Numbered from the stretch's first letter, positions 13,179-24,842 are shown. The stretch: DNA of 64,000 nucleotides from Ornithodoros turicata (GCF_037126465.1 NC_088206.1:9957187-10021186); one strand, 5' to 3'. Translations and numbers: made by a program. The notes: generated by a model from the sequence alone, not told the origin.

Positions 13179-14866
13179 ACTAAAACTATTAGGGTAATTG
13201 TTGTTTCGTTAGCTACACCATCAACCCGTGAGCTTGTTGGAGCTGAAGTTTCCTACGAACAGATACTTAGAGCCAATAAAGAACGCGGTTGAACTACGCA
13301 ACTGACCATCCCTGCTCGCCTTGTTAACCGGATGAGAAAATTATCTGTACAAAGGTTAACTGAAGGAACGCACCCATGAGTATTTGCTTCTAGTGCTGTT
13401 ATATCCCTCTGTGTATTGTGCTGTACCGTGTTGAACATCACGCTATATGTACACTGACCAGAATTTGCGTATAGGAGCATCTGGAAAGCCCGAAACTGCG
13501 GGTCGGCTAATTACTCTAATCGCGCCGAATTTCCCGAAATGTTGCAAGGCCTGGTATCTTAGTGCTTAGTTCCACTGCAGTGGGCTACAGAGAATAGGCT
13601 CGTCTGCGCATTTATCGTTTCCAAACGCATTTACTGTTATGCGCCACTGCGAATTGTGAGATGTGATCTTGAACAACGCGCTTCTGAAAACAGGCACCGC
13701 ACACGTTTATCGGCGCGTCTATCTTTTGAACGTATTATAGGCTGTACATTTAAAGGCTTCGCAACCTGCGCTGTGTGCACTGACCAACTATCTCGAGGAC
13801 ATACGTGCTAAAATACTTTTTTTTAATCATTCAGTGTTTTCACACGTCAAGCGTCCTGGAACAGCTGGTCGCTGCAGTGCGACCTACGTTTCCATTTTTT
13901 TTTTTCTATTTCTATATTTTAAAGGCTTCGTTCGACTTTTTTTTTTCTTTTATTACTGAAGCCTATAACGTGGTCCTGCCGTACCATGTTAGCATCGCGA
14001 TATGCCGCGTCTTTAACTCCGTGCCTTTTCAGACTATATAGAGTTTCTCTTCCATGTCAATACGTTATGAAAGTAGGTCAGCCTTTTGCGCGGCCACTCA
14101 GCTTTTCTCTTTCCCCTCGTGCACGTAGAACGGTCTCATTGGATCGCTCTTAAATAAGGTAGGACTCGCAGAGCCACGGCCCGTGAACAAACGTGCATGC
14201 GTGAATAATACCACAGACTTTAAAGGGTCCATCTCACGCATGTGCAAAAACACGGATGAGAAAAACGCTCAATGCGAAACCGGCCTTATTCGGACTGTCA
14301 AGCAATTCAATTACGCGACGCAATTTACTCCCATGTTTCCGTGGTTACTAATTTACTCCGAGTGTTATCGAACTTAATTCCAGTCGGCACGACTTAATCA
14401 AAAAAATATAAGTTACCTACACCACGTTGAATGACATAACTGGAATTTCGCGTGCCAATTTTGTGGATTTAATCGTTGACCCACTCCTTACGAGAAGTAG
14501 ATGCCCGCCTTGCATCTAAGGCAAGGACAAAAAGTTTCCGTTCTCGTATGCTGTGTGCTCATTACATGTGGGAACTACCGTGTTGCTCAAACTGTGTATT
14601 CTGAGTCCTTGGTTTTGCTGTACATAACTGGATCCGACACACATGGGATGGCACACGCGCCTGTAAAAATTGTACACGTGCCACCCACAATGTCATGTTC
14701 TTCTTCTTCACTAACTGAGCGGGAGTTGGAACTTGGTGGCTGCCCAAAGGGGCGCCTGCAGCTCAATTTCTTGTGAGTTTCGACAATATGGCAGTGACTA
14801 TCATTCGTGACACTCTGTAGTGACCATCACATGTACTATTGTGTCTTCTTTACAACTTGCTGTTCT
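13179..14866. other. Intergenic DNA without a supportable gene
   Basis: No recognisable coding region, RNA gene or transposon end was found. T-rich tracts occur at 13,815-13,950. Confidence 0.4.
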
Positions 14867-15120
14867 TTAGTAGCAGCTGGATATGCCGCTATTCTTCAAA
14901 AATGCACATAATGCTTTCGTGGCCTTGTCTTGTTGTTGAGGACTGGGCCAAGGTCCAAGAATCTTATAGAAGCTGAATGGACGGTTGTCAAGTTTTTCCA
15001 GTGTCGTTTGAAGTTTTCTTCTACGTTTCTCAAACACAGGGCAATACATTATGACGTGATGCGTATCTTCAGGGGACGATGCAAGTTCTGCAGAGTGCAT
15101 GGGGAGTTTGCTAGCTTCAT
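14867..15120 (-). pseudogene. Non-LTR retrotransposon ORF2 C-terminal relic
   Basis: The minus-strand translation contains SSPEDTHHVIMYCPVFEKRR, then LDNRPFS, ILGPWP and ATKALCAFLKNSGI. This matches the usual end of ORF2 in I/R1-type LINEs: a Cys/His knuckle region followed by a conserved tail with xLDNRPFS and ILGPWP. Only about 77 codons are open. Upstream ORF2 domains (endonuclease, RT, RNase H) are absent from the adjoining sequence on this strand. It is a dead fragment; the assignment rests on motif recall. Confidence 0.55.
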
Positions 15121-16509
15121 TTTGTGAAGTGTTTTTCTTGTATATAGTTGCCCCAGTCGGGTCCTGTGAATAGCTGTTTGAATACTTCTGTCTAGGCTGA
15201 CAGGGATATTTATTGTCAGATCTGGATCTATTGTAGAGAGCTAATCTGCGTGCCGTAGAGACGCCTTCCAGAGGTTTCTAGTGAGTTGTTGAATTGTGTT
15301 CTCCAGGTGGATTTTGTTGGCATGTTCGCTAATTGCTCAATGCAGGAGAAGCAGCGCGTTATGTACGCAAATAGCTCTGAAAGAGATTCGACTCTATAGT
15401 AAATGTCAAATGTACTGAATGTCGCGGCGCAATAAAGTTATAATGATCGTGCTAATTCCGTGTTCAAAACAATCAAAATGGCGGTGTTCCAACGCGCTGT
15501 TGAAAGGCTGCTCCCCAATTCGTTCATATTTATTCTGGCACTTTTCCCACGAAGAGAGTGCAAACTAAATGGTAATTCGCCGTCCCATCGGGATTCAACG
15601 CTGATGCCATTCACGCTCATCTTCTTCCAACTCTCTCGCATATGCCACGCACGTCGTTACTTACAGTGTGCACGAGGATGATCGTATAGCAAAGGCTTCA
15701 ATGCGGCCTCAGCCGCGTCATACGAGTTAGTTTCCTGTTGGGACATTTATGCAGGAGACCTCCTGAGGGCAGCCACATGTTCACGAGCCGAAGATAAAAC
15801 GGCGCTTTGCTCCAACACGCCCTGTTAATGCGGTACAACCGCAACATATTCGCATGCGTGCTTTAGGCCTTATTTGCGACACGCATTTACGGAGCGCTAC
15901 GTGCTGCCAGTGCTCTGGCCTGTCCGCTTAATTGTTAGATGGAATTCCATTCTGCTAAGGCTTAACACGAACGGCGTGATGCCTATAGGAAGCCGTCCGC
16001 TAAATCTTTCCACAAACAAACGTCAATAAGCAGCGGTAGCGTACGGATTTCTCAAATAGCGAAATATAAATTAGATATCATGTGAGATACGGAATAAATA
16101 CAAATTTTGTTGAGCGCGACGCCGTCTTTGCAAACTAGTATACAGCCCATGCATAAACTCTGCAATAACGCGCGGTCAGACCTCGTTGGTACTGTGTAAT
16201 GCAAATAAAACGTCGATAGTGTTGGTATCGGTACGAAACAGAAAACTGTAGGAAGTTATCTCTGATGGCAAATTTCCCGTAATAATGTCGTATGACGTAA
16301 TGTTAAGCCGTGATAATATGATGTAATATTCACCATGTGATATCATCATACATCACAAGACTTTAATAGACATAAGAATAATTCTAATAATAAATTCTAT
16401 CGATAACGTCCATACGTGAAATCGGACTTCAGTGCATGAAGAACAGCTCACCCATGTCAATCTCGATATTTCGTTCTGTGTGTCTTCGTTAAATGGTACG
16501 CACCCTCTT
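15121..16509. other. Intergenic DNA without a supportable gene
   Basis: Nothing identifiable beyond short ORFs. There is moderate GC content and no obvious repeat structure. Confidence 0.4.
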
Positions 16510-16690
16510 CCGGCGTCGGTGCACCAGTTTGTAGCATATCCGCCCACCGGTCCCATGGTAGCGGGTTCGATCCCAGTCAAGGACGACAGTAACTTGGTGG
16601 CAGTGTACAAGTTGCTTCGATAACGCAGTCTCCCACGAGAGGCGTTAAACATGGTGTGCTGAGATTTAGGTGCAGCAGTTGAGCAAACTT
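16510..16690 (+). mobile_element. tRNA-like SINE fragment
   Basis: A B-box-like GCGGGTTCGATCCC at 16,560-16,573 lies downstream of a degenerate A-box region. It is followed by GGCAGTGTACAAGTTGCTTC and by a conserved-looking body with GGCGTTAAACATGGTG, typical of tRNA-derived SINEs rather than tRNA genes. Ends are not defined. Confidence 0.4.
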
Positions 16691-17300
16691 TGGCGTCGCT
16701 CATGATAAAAGCTGTCTCGCGTTGAAAAGCCACGAGTTGTCATAGCATGTGTCAAACTGCCCTGGTCTAACGCCGTGTTGAGTTAGAGTTTGAATGTAAA
16801 TAGAAAAGGGGGATAAACGAATTCTGCTATATCAGAATAGCAGCTATAGAGTATATTCTCATAATGAACCCCTAGGAGAATGAACCCCCACAGAAAGGAA
16901 AAAAAAAGATTTAAAAGATAACCCACTTGCGTTTTGTTGCACATGAAGCATAATTCTGCACGAGAAACAGCGTTTGTCCAGAAGCAACCGTGTGTAATAT
17001 GATCTAAACATCTGTCAGTAAAGCGCACGCTATATATACGCTTTCTGTCGTTATAGCGTAATTCATATCAGACGACACGGTTTTCTTCACCCTGCACAGA
17101 GCGCGTGAGAATCATAGTATTCGTCAGGGCCTCAGAGGCTCCTATGGGAGCTTTTGTGCCGCCTGCAGGCATTATGGGAGGTGCTACATAGGTGCGTCCG
17201 ACGAAATAAACGAGCCGCACTGTGACAGTGCGTCTACGTACTCGTAACCAAAGGAAAGTGGCGAACGTGACTCCCATTTAGCGCCCTTTCGTACGAACGT

Positions 17301-17340
17301 GATATATACAACGCATCAGTGCACTGTCGTCTGACAGTTC
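17301..17340 (+). promoter_or_regulatory. Candidate RNA polymerase II core promoter
   Basis: GATATATAC at 17,301-17,309 is a TATA box. About 30 bp downstream, TGACAGTTC at 17,332-17,340 resembles the arthropod initiator (TCAGTT-like). A start codon in good context follows about 37 bp later at 17,377. Spacing and order fit a short 5' UTR. Confidence 0.4.
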
Positions 17341-17376
17341 ATTACTTAGCCTCGAAGAAACAGCTTCGGTGCCAGA

Positions 17377-17673
17377 ATGGCCAAAGCTAACTATGCGATA
17401 CTTCTCTTCTTTTTTTTTTTTTCTTTCTCTGCTCTTAGTAGACTGGGTCATTTCCTTGGTTGCGCGTACAACGTTAAGGGCACTGTAGCGAGCATTTTTT
17501 TCTTACACGAGACCTATATTCTCGGAAACTTATTCTCGGACACTCCCGTACGACCGCTGTGGCAAACTGCCTTCGCTTTGTCTTTTCGTCTCCCCCCCCA
17601 TCTTTCAGTGTCTTTTGTTGCACAGTCAAGTAACCCAAAAGAGCTGAGCGGCAAGAAAGACTTCGGAACATAG
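17377..17673 (+). CDS. Possible first exon with signal-peptide-like N terminus
   Basis: The ORF begins MAKANYAILLFF, continues through a run of Phe and Ser, and so has the positive-hydrophobic-polar layout of a signal peptide over residues 1-22. The start has a favourable context (CAGAATGGC) and lies 76 bp from a TATA box. Downstream residues (RLGHFLGCAYN) carry no recognised domain. A weak donor-like GTTAAG follows at about 17,473, so the true exon could be shorter than the 98-codon ORF. Tick salivary secreted proteins often have such a first exon, but I see no second exon. The Phe run comes from a T homopolymer, which weakens the case. Confidence 0.3.
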   Translation: MAKANYAILLFFFFFSFSALSRLGHFLGCAYNVKGTVASIFFLHETYILGNLFSDTPVRPLWQTAFALSFRLPPHLSVSFVAQSSNPKELSGKKDFGT

Positions 17674-18040
17674 TTTGAATAACAATGGACCATTTGCGCA
17701 TTTTTGTGAGATGTGGCGCCCTCTCGAATGTCGTCTGCTACTGCCTGACAACAAATGCACGCGAGGAGGCGCCGCGGTTTCATTTTCGTGTCTTTCGTTC
17801 CAGCGTACTGTGTGTGTGCACTGTTTGAGTACCCATCTTAGGTTTCGAGTCCTGTTTCTGCTGCTTCCCTCTGTACGAAGCCTGAGTGTCCGTTTGATGC
17901 ATGCAACATGGCGCTGGTGCGCCGAGTGGCCCGCCGTGCCACTCCATGCCAGACCAATAAGCTGTAAGGAGCGGATGCAGGATTTTTCAGGGAGGGGGTC
18001 CTGACTTGGCCAGCATGGTAGATATATGGTATATATGGTG

Positions 18041-18067
18041 ATATATATATATATATATATATATAGA
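18041..18067. repeat. TA microsatellite
   Basis: An uninterrupted run of about 13 TA units. A second one lies at 18,898-18,925. Confidence 0.85.
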
Positions 18068-18071
18068 TATA

Positions 18072-18592
18072 GATACTCATGGAACGATGCGACAGCACCA
18101 GAGGACACGTGTTTCGCCGTGTTTGCGGCTCGTCAGCTCTGGCTAGCTGCGCATCGTTCTGAATTGGCAAACCAGTCGCTCAGCGAGCGATATACACCTG
18201 GGAGGGTAACTGAGCACTCCTGAATGCCACAGTGAAAGCCAGTGAATTACAATGAGGGGAAAAAAGCCATTGAAGAAACAAGTAAATGATGCTAGACGTG
18301 TTTGAAATTCAAAATTACAGATTAAGATGGCTTCTATGGCTGCACGCAGAGAAACAGATACTCATGGAGCGATGCGACAGCACCAGAGGACACGTGTTTC
18401 GCCGTGTTTGCGGCTCGTCAGCTCTGCGTAGCTGCGCATCGTTCGGAATTGGCAAACCAGGGGTCGCTTAGCGAGCGATACACACCTGGGAGGGTGACTG
18501 AGCACTACTCAATGCCACAGTGCAAGCCAGTGAATTACAATGAGGGGGAAAAGCCACTAAAGAAACAAGTAAATGATACTAGACGTGTTTAG
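18072..18592. repeat. Tandem duplication, period about 287 bp
   Basis: The segment starting GATACTCATGGAACGATGCG at 18,072 recurs at 18,359 and both copies run through CCAGTGAATTACAATGAGGG and AAATGATxCTAGACGTG. They differ by scattered substitutions and small indels, so the duplication is old enough to have diverged. Neither copy keeps an open frame. Confidence 0.75.
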
Positions 18593-18639
18593 ACGATAGA
18601 TTAGATTAGGAGGGCGGTTGACCACGAGAATGAAATAAG

Positions 18640-18770
18640 CAGGAAAAATCAGAAGACGACAAAGAGCTTACAGGAAAACACAAAGGGGAGTTTATTAACA
18701 CATATAGGGATAGGGGTCGACGTTTCGGCAGTCAGCGCTGGCCTTCGACGGGACTGGGGTTTGGTGACAA
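18640..18770 (-). mobile_element. Penelope-like 3' end with hammerhead-like core
   Basis: On the minus strand the segment includes GTCGAAGGCCAGCGC, CTGACTGCC and GAAACGTCGACCC. That order (CUGANGA-like box, short GC stem, GAAAC, closing CGUC stem) resembles the hammerhead ribozymes known from Penelope-like retroelements. The first box is degenerate. No reverse transcriptase is present nearby. Confidence 0.3.
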
Positions 18771-18940
18771 GAACAAGTTTTGTATATGGGAGAGGGTTAT
18801 GTACAAGGGAAAGAGAGCAGCGCATGCGCTTTTGTCATAACTAGCACAGGTTGGTCACCTTGGTTGGTGACCTTGGTGACACAGGTTGGTTAATTGACAT
18901 ATATATATATATATATATATATATGACCTATATATATACC

Positions 18941-19410
18941 GGGTGTCTCAGTTAAATCCCCGGGCTAAATAATTCGCGAACCGGTGCACCAATCGAATAA
19001 CTTTCTTTTTTACAGGTATCTGTCCAATACCGCCTACAAGATGCGCACCGCGTGAATGAGCGGCAGGCGCTCATTATTTAAATAAAAATTCAAATGAGTT
19101 TCGTGAAAAAAACTAACTTCTAAAGCAGGGCGCCGTCGGCATTAAAATGGGTACTACCCCTTCTAGGACCTTCAGTAGATACCTTTTAGAGAAAAATCTG
19201 CAACCGAAGCGGGTCATTTGTTGCAGTAATTAATTGGTTTCGGTTTACATATTTTTAGCGCGGCTGGTCGCGGTGAAGCGCAAAAGGACGCTCTTTCACT
19301 CCCATGTCCACCAATGAATTACGTCCTTACACCAATGAATTACATCCTTTTGCGATTCGCCGCGACCAGCCGCGACAAAAATACGTCAACCGAAACCAAT
19401 TAATTACTGA
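18941..19410. mobile_element. Foldback element, mariner-like left end
   Basis: It begins CCGGGTGTCTCAGTTAAATC, like the ends of mariner-related MITEs, and ends in a large foldback. The arms 19,224-19,293 and 19,340-19,409 are inverted copies that begin CAGTAATTAATTGGTTTCGG and carry CGGCTGGTCGCGG near their inner ends. No matching right terminus of the GGGTGTC type was found, so the boundaries are uncertain. Confidence 0.45.
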
Positions 19411-21331
19411 TTTCAATCTCCTCGACGATCTACTTGACTAATCTTTTTCGTCCGAAAAGTGCTGCGATATGAAAAAAGTGAATTTTACGGATCAGCGCTG
19501 CTTCCGCAGCTGCGGAAGCTCTGGCAACAACAATATCATCTTGACGTCACTCCTTAACCGGACGAGTGAGAGGACATCGCTCACAGGAGAAAGGCGTCGC
19601 CCGGACGGCCCGCACCACCGCGGCGTTCCTTTTTTCAAGGCCGTATACTCTGATTGGTGCTGTAGGGAATGACGTTTTCGGTTTCGGTACCACCCCCTCC
19701 CCCGCGCGAGTAAGAATTCTGGCATGATGCCTGATACTTTCAACGTGGTGGTGATGGCGCTGATAAAAGGGTTCGCCGTTGTCGGCTTCGCAGAGGTGGG
19801 CAGCGTTTGACAACGTCCTGCGCCTACTCTTGTCATCTATTCCATCGAATAGCAGCCAAACTGCCCCACTATTTCGCGTGGGATTTTCGATCGATCGTCG
19901 TCAGTGGTGAAAGAGGAATGACGATCGCACCATATAGTTTCCAACCCGGCTCTAGCGGATGCGGCCGTCCCGTTAAGCCTCACGAACGCCCAAGCAATGA
20001 ATGAATGAATGATCGCAGAGTGTCGAAAAGTCAGCGATTGCCTGTGGCTGGACTCGAACCCTGCACGTATGTACAGTAACAATTGCGGAATGTGCAAATG
20101 TGCGGCATTTGGATTACTGTTTGGATTGGTTGGTACAATGGCGACGGCGTGGTGGCAGCGTAGTGTAATTTAGTAGCGCGCACCTGACCGGCAGTCAGAC
20201 CATTCGGCAATCGCACGCCACCAACTGGTTTTGGTCAGTACGGAAATTAGGTTCCAGGGGCGAATTCTTCGGTGGTGCTGTGTTCATTGGCCCGAACTGT
20301 GAAGGGCAGATTCTCCTCAGACTGGCTACGGCACCACTACCGCAACACTAGGCTGAAGCCTATGCCGTCTATAATTGTTTACAGGCTTCGTCAGGCTATT
20401 CGTGCGGTATCCGCACACCCCTGCGACGGGAGCACAACCCTTCTGCACCCTCGCCGGTGCCTGTCTTCTCCCCGCCTTTTTCGTTTTCTTATCGAGGTGA
20501 GTGGGTAAGTGGCCTACTCGTCACCGAGCTCGTACTATAGACCCTGGAGCAGCTCTTCCCCTTTTACACACCTTTCTCGTCTCATGACTATACTTCATCG
20601 GCCTGGCTGGTACCCACAGCTATGCTCCTTCGGGCGAAGTTGTTCTCCAGTATGTACGTAAGCTAGGGTTGAAATACGTCTAAGGGGTCATCGTCCATAG
20701 GCATAGGTTCCTTTCTGCGTGGTAATACGAACATGGTCTTTTTCGTGGGTTCAAATGCGATATAACGGCTTAGCCACGTTGCCTGTATGCGTTTATGGAA
20801 CCATGAACGACCGCGCATGAGTGAAAGAGAGCTTCACACTCAACAGCATTAAGTCTCAGGCGTTATTACCTTGTGAGTGACACTGATTCTGATCTCAATA
20901 CAGCTCCTTCTTGTTGAAAATTGTCCGTTATTACGGGGTTTGGACAAACAATAAATATTGATCCCTCCTGTGAAACCAGGGTCTCGGATTAATGAAACGG
21001 TGTGATGGATAGGCGTTAATATGAGACTAGCGGAAAGGACTCCTCCATCCTTGTCTTTCTTGAAGCGGGCTTCTAAACTTTCGAAAGTCAAGGAAAGAAA
21101 GCAGGAAAAATGCAAATGTGATAGTGCGATAGAACGACTTAGCAATTCTGCTGCTGTAGGAGTTTAACCGCGGAGCATCCCTCCCCCCCCCAAAAAAAAA
21201 AAATATATATATACATATATATGTGTGTGTGTAGGTTAAAGAGGTTGATATATCATACGGCTGTGAAGTTGAATAAAAGTAAAATGATAAGGCGTGGAAA
21301 ACAGATCATATACGTATAATATACGCATATA
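19411..21331. other. Repeat-rich DNA without a supportable gene
   Basis: Two degraded tRNA-like signals occur, one minus at 20,030-20,075 (GGGTTCGAGTCC read on that strand) and one plus at 20,140-20,220. A SINE-body fragment at 19,737-19,810 is shared with 24,600-24,660. An A-run plus TA/TG microsatellite lies at 21,192-21,231. The ORF at 20,272-20,508 has no recognised domain. Confidence 0.4.
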
Positions 21332-21397
21332 CGAGGGTGGTTCCATAAGTTTCCGGCCCGACCAACTTTTAATAGTCATAGAGACGAAACAAGTGTA

Positions 21398-22090
21398 TCA
21401 CTTTTCGACATAGTCACCCTTAACTTCGATGCACTTTTGACACCTTTCAACCAGCATTCTTATACCCTCGAAAAAACAGTCCGAAGTTTTGTCCGCAAAA
21501 TGCTGGAAAACTGCCTCTTGCACCTCACTATCGTTTTGAAATCTCCGTCCTCTGAGATCCCTCTTCAAGTTTGAGAACAGGAAGTAGTCACTCGGTGCCA
21601 AGTCTGGACTGTAGGGTGGGTGGTAGAATTCTTCGAAGCCGCACTCCTTCAGTGCAGCTTTGGCAACAGAAGCCGTGTGGACAGGGGCATTGTCCTGGAA
21701 CAACCGGACACCTCGACTCAACCTGCCGCGCCTCTTTTCCTTGATGGCATCTCGCAGTCGGTGCAGGAGTGAAGCATAATAAGTCGCACTCACTCTGGTG
21801 TTCCTCTCTTTGAAGTCGATGAGGAGGATCCCGTGACAATCCCAATATATTGTTGCCATGATCTCCTTTGTGGATTGTGTGACCTTGGCTTTTCTTGGGG
21901 GTGCTTCTCCTGGTTTGCGCCATTCCATCGACTCCTTTTTCGAAAGGGGATCATAGTAGAGCACCATAGTCTCATCCCCTGTGACAATTGACTTCAATAT
22001 TTCTTCTTCGTTCTCTTGACAGAGCTCCAAGAACTCTTTGGCACAGACGACGCGCTGTTGCTTTTGAACCGACGAGAGAAGTCGTGGCAC
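21398..22090 (-). pseudogene. Mariner transposase, catalytic half (DD34D)
   Basis: The 230-codon frame holds the full catalytic triad: VTGDETM (first Asp), FQDNAPVHTA (second Asp) and PPYSPDLAPSDYFLF (third Asp). There are 34 residues between the second and third Asp, the spacing that defines mariner. The C terminus KCIEVKGDYVEK is the usual mariner ending. It is in a different frame from the N-terminal half: the junction at 22,091-22,106 has a stop and what looks like a small deletion. The enzyme cannot be made as one chain from this copy, but the catalytic half is otherwise intact. Confidence 0.92.
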
Positions 22091-22103
22091 CCATCTCGCT
22101 GAC

Positions 22104-22475
22104 CTATTTCATGTGACGGCCCTCGCCGATGATGCGAAAAACGGTTGTTTTGGAAAGCCCCAGCCTTTCTGAGATTTCCTTCACCTTCAGACGCCTGTCG
22201 CTCAGCACTTTCTCCTCGACAAGAGACAAATTTTCTTGTGTCACCACTTCCACTGGACGACCATCACGTGGATCATCTTCAGTGGACTCTCGCCCCAGTC
22301 GAAACTGCTTAGCCCAGTCCCTGTACACGTTGTCTAGTCGCGCTTTAATTTCTATAGGCGAAAGTCCCTCTTTTGTCAAGAATTTTATCACAGCGCGGTA
22401 CTCGATTTTTTTCCATTTTAACTGAAGAGCGCACTCTGGCTGTTTGAAGTGCCGATCTCCAACCGACAAAAGCAT
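22104..22475 (-). pseudogene. Mariner transposase, N-terminal DNA-binding half
   Basis: The reading frame contains KKIEYRAVIKFLTKEGLSP, WAKQFRLGRESTEDDPRDGR and LGLSKTTVFRIIGE, which are the paired helix-turn-helix regions and linker of a mariner transposase that bind the inverted repeats. The start of the family protein is probably at the residues just before KKIEYRAV; the upstream 24 or so residues look like read-through of untranslated DNA. About ten residues appear to be missing between LDNVYRD and WAKQF compared with family members, an in-frame deletion in helix-turn-helix DNA. The frame stops at TAG just after HMK, where the protein should continue into the catalytic half. Confidence 0.85.
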
Positions 22476-22604
22476 GGAGAGGGTTGAGGGTGGTGCTTCG
22501 GCCCTCCAACAGATGGCGCCACGCGTCCTTCATCGCATTTTCAAATTCGCGCGCATTTTCTACCTCGGGCCGGAAACTTATGGAACCACCCTCGTACATA
22601 TAAC

Positions 22605-22680
22605 ACATACAGGGTGTCCCAGCTAATTACGAACATATTTTTAAATAAATAAAGATATACAGGGTGTCCCACCGAAAAAG
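22605..22680 (+). mobile_element. Two lone mariner-like ends
   Basis: CAGGGTGTCCCA occurs twice in the same orientation, 50 bp apart (22,610 and 22,659), each preceded by TA. No inverted partner was found downstream, so these may be ends of truncated or nested mariner-related elements. Confidence 0.4.
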
Positions 22681-23409
22681 GACCAGGGGCTAAAAAAAAA
22701 GACGGAGTGCTGGACACAAATGGAACCAATTGTACGCGTTTAGCAGTTGTGTGTTGTGTTTTAGCAGCGTACCCACACAGGTAGAGAGGTAGCAAGAACA
22801 ACAACGACAAACCGTTCGAAGAAGTGAAAGACGAATGAAAAGTTGTATTTCAATATTTTATCACGATTTTGATAGCTTTTGACGCGAAGGAAGGAAGGCT
22901 TAACACCGTTTTCCGGAGAACATACCCTGGTTCCAAGTCGCCAAGTGTGGTGCAGATAGGTAATTATTAGTTGTCTTTGCTTATGGGAATTCGCCAATTA
23001 GGTGTCTTTGAAACGGCAACGATTCTGTGAAATAATCTAATATTTCGCTAGTTTCCAGCAAAATAAATAAAAATATAACTAATGTACTTGTATAATGCTT
23101 CATATGTTTGGCCCCGGTGTCTTAATTATCGACGCCGACATCATTTGCGAATGACAGTCTGTTTCTTCGTGTAGCTCGATGCAAGACAAACGAATGACAT
23201 TCGATGCGACTGTCATTCGCTGGGAATGTCATTCGGTTTGCCGTGTGACAGGGGTATTATACCCCTGTCACCTGTCAACCTGTCGGGGAACATTGAATCC
23301 AATACTCTTTGGGAAATTGACACGTCACATGCTTGGTGTCACTACACGCATTTTCAATGGTCATTGGTTTCAATGATCATTGAAGACTGCCCGTGTGACA
23401 GGGGTATTA

Positions 23410-23630
23410 GGCCCGGTTCCACCAACGTGGATCACCTTTTGAACCCAGATCAACGGTCGCTTAACTTGAATTTAACACTAAACACTGTATCACTAAAGGG
23501 AGTTATAGTCGCTGAAACATTCATCACGTCCTCAACTGATGTTTGTAAAAAAAAGAATTGAGTGTCAACTTAAATTTTTAGCAACCCTTGATCTCGGTTC
23601 AAAGTTAAATAGCATCGCTGAAACCGTGCC
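23410..23630. mobile_element. MITE with GGCCCGGTTCCACC-like ends
   Basis: The left end GGCCCGGTTCCACC and the right end GAAACCGTGCC are imperfect inverted repeats. The inverted similarity continues for about 70 bp through TTTGAACCCAGATCAA. At 221 bp it has no coding capacity. The superfamily is undetermined. Confidence 0.45.
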
Positions 23631-24599
23631 ATAGAAACGAAAGAACTACGACGTGACTTAGCACTGTAGTGCTAAGTTATTGTTGTGTACCAGGGCGCTT
23701 TCCATTATTTGATTTTGTGGTTATGTTGACCCAGGGTTGACATGGCAACATTTTGTCTGTTGCTCTCATCCTATCTTTGACGAAATTTAAAGCCTTTAAA
23801 TGTAAGCTCAGGGAGTTTTATCGGACTTTAATGAATACAAGAACCTAAATATGACGCGAAATTGTACCACATCACTCATACGATGTAGCTTTTCCGAAGC
23901 TGAAGGAGAGCAACTTGCCAGCAGCAGATTTCTTTCTTGTCCAGAAAGCTGCTGCAGCGATAATATTGTGACCGACTCATTCAGTCGGTTCACTGCAGTG
24001 GCTAAGCGGGAAAAGCAAAAAGCGCTCATAGGTGTGATCTTCGTCTGGGGTCTCTCCGGCTATTCATACTTGCTGTACAGGCGATCGGAACGTGTGATCA
24101 GCATTGGTTGTGTTGCAGCCCAAAACGTTACACACAAACACAACTGCACATTTCGTGTTGCAACGCACAACACGATACAGTTACGAGCAAACCTCACATC
24201 AAAACTGTACACAAAGTAAAGTACCAAGAAGCTGCCGCCATCGGCACTTTAAGGACAGTACGGAGTACCATATACTGAAGTCAAAACAAATCGCAAAGTA
24301 CTTCAAGTACTGAGCAATAAGCTGTGTTAATGCAACGTATTACTGTTCACCTGGCTTATCCATCTACTCAGAGCACTCTGTTCTTGTGGCTTGGGTGTAG
24401 CATACAAGAAGACATACTTTCACACATGAAAGCAGAAGTCGTTGATAAGAAGTTGTTGACGGAAAATTTTAAGTCAACAGAGCGTGATTGATTATACTTT
24501 GAATGCTAGCGACTCCGTTGAACTGGCGTGCACACGTAAAAACGCAGGCATGGGGTAACTTCAGATAGTTTCCAAGAATAACCCGTTGGAGGAGAGAGC
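23631..24599. other. Intergenic DNA without a supportable gene
   Basis: The ORF at 23,851-24,219 (122 aa) has no recognised domain. Nothing else stands out. Confidence 0.4.
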
Positions 24600-24842
24600 A
24601 GCGGTGGCGGTGGTGCTGGTGAAAGGGCATGCCGTTGTCGGCATCATATAGGTGGGCAACGTCACGACTGCCGCCCTGTGGGAATGTGCGTCCCGGGCCG
24701 ACTTCTAAGGGAACTGTGCCGACATATGTCTGAAAACGTCTGAGGAAAACCCAGGAAACCCCCAGACAGCACAGCCAGCACCGGGATTCGAACCCGGGTA
24801 CCTCCAGGCTATAGCGTCACTCCTCCAAACTCGACTTACCGG
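24600..24842 (-). mobile_element. tRNA-derived SINE, tick Ruka-like
   Basis: On the minus strand a tRNA-like head with a perfect B box (GGGTTCGAATCCC) is followed by GCTGTGCTGTCTGGGGGTTT and the body shared with 9,465-9,605. The 3' part includes GCCGACAACGGCATGCCCTT. It is the best-preserved copy of this family in the window. Confidence 0.6.

Larger units (their letters stand above)
21332..22594 (-). mobile_element. Near-complete mariner transposon
   Basis: A 1,263-bp element with inverted ends identical for at least 30 bp, beginning CGAGGGTGGTTCCATAAGTT. It is flanked by TA on both sides (21,330-21,331; 22,595-22,596). It carries a two-part transposase on the minus strand. Length, ends and target site are those of mariner. 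Perfect ends and few coding lesions suggest a fairly recent insertion. Confidence 0.93.
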
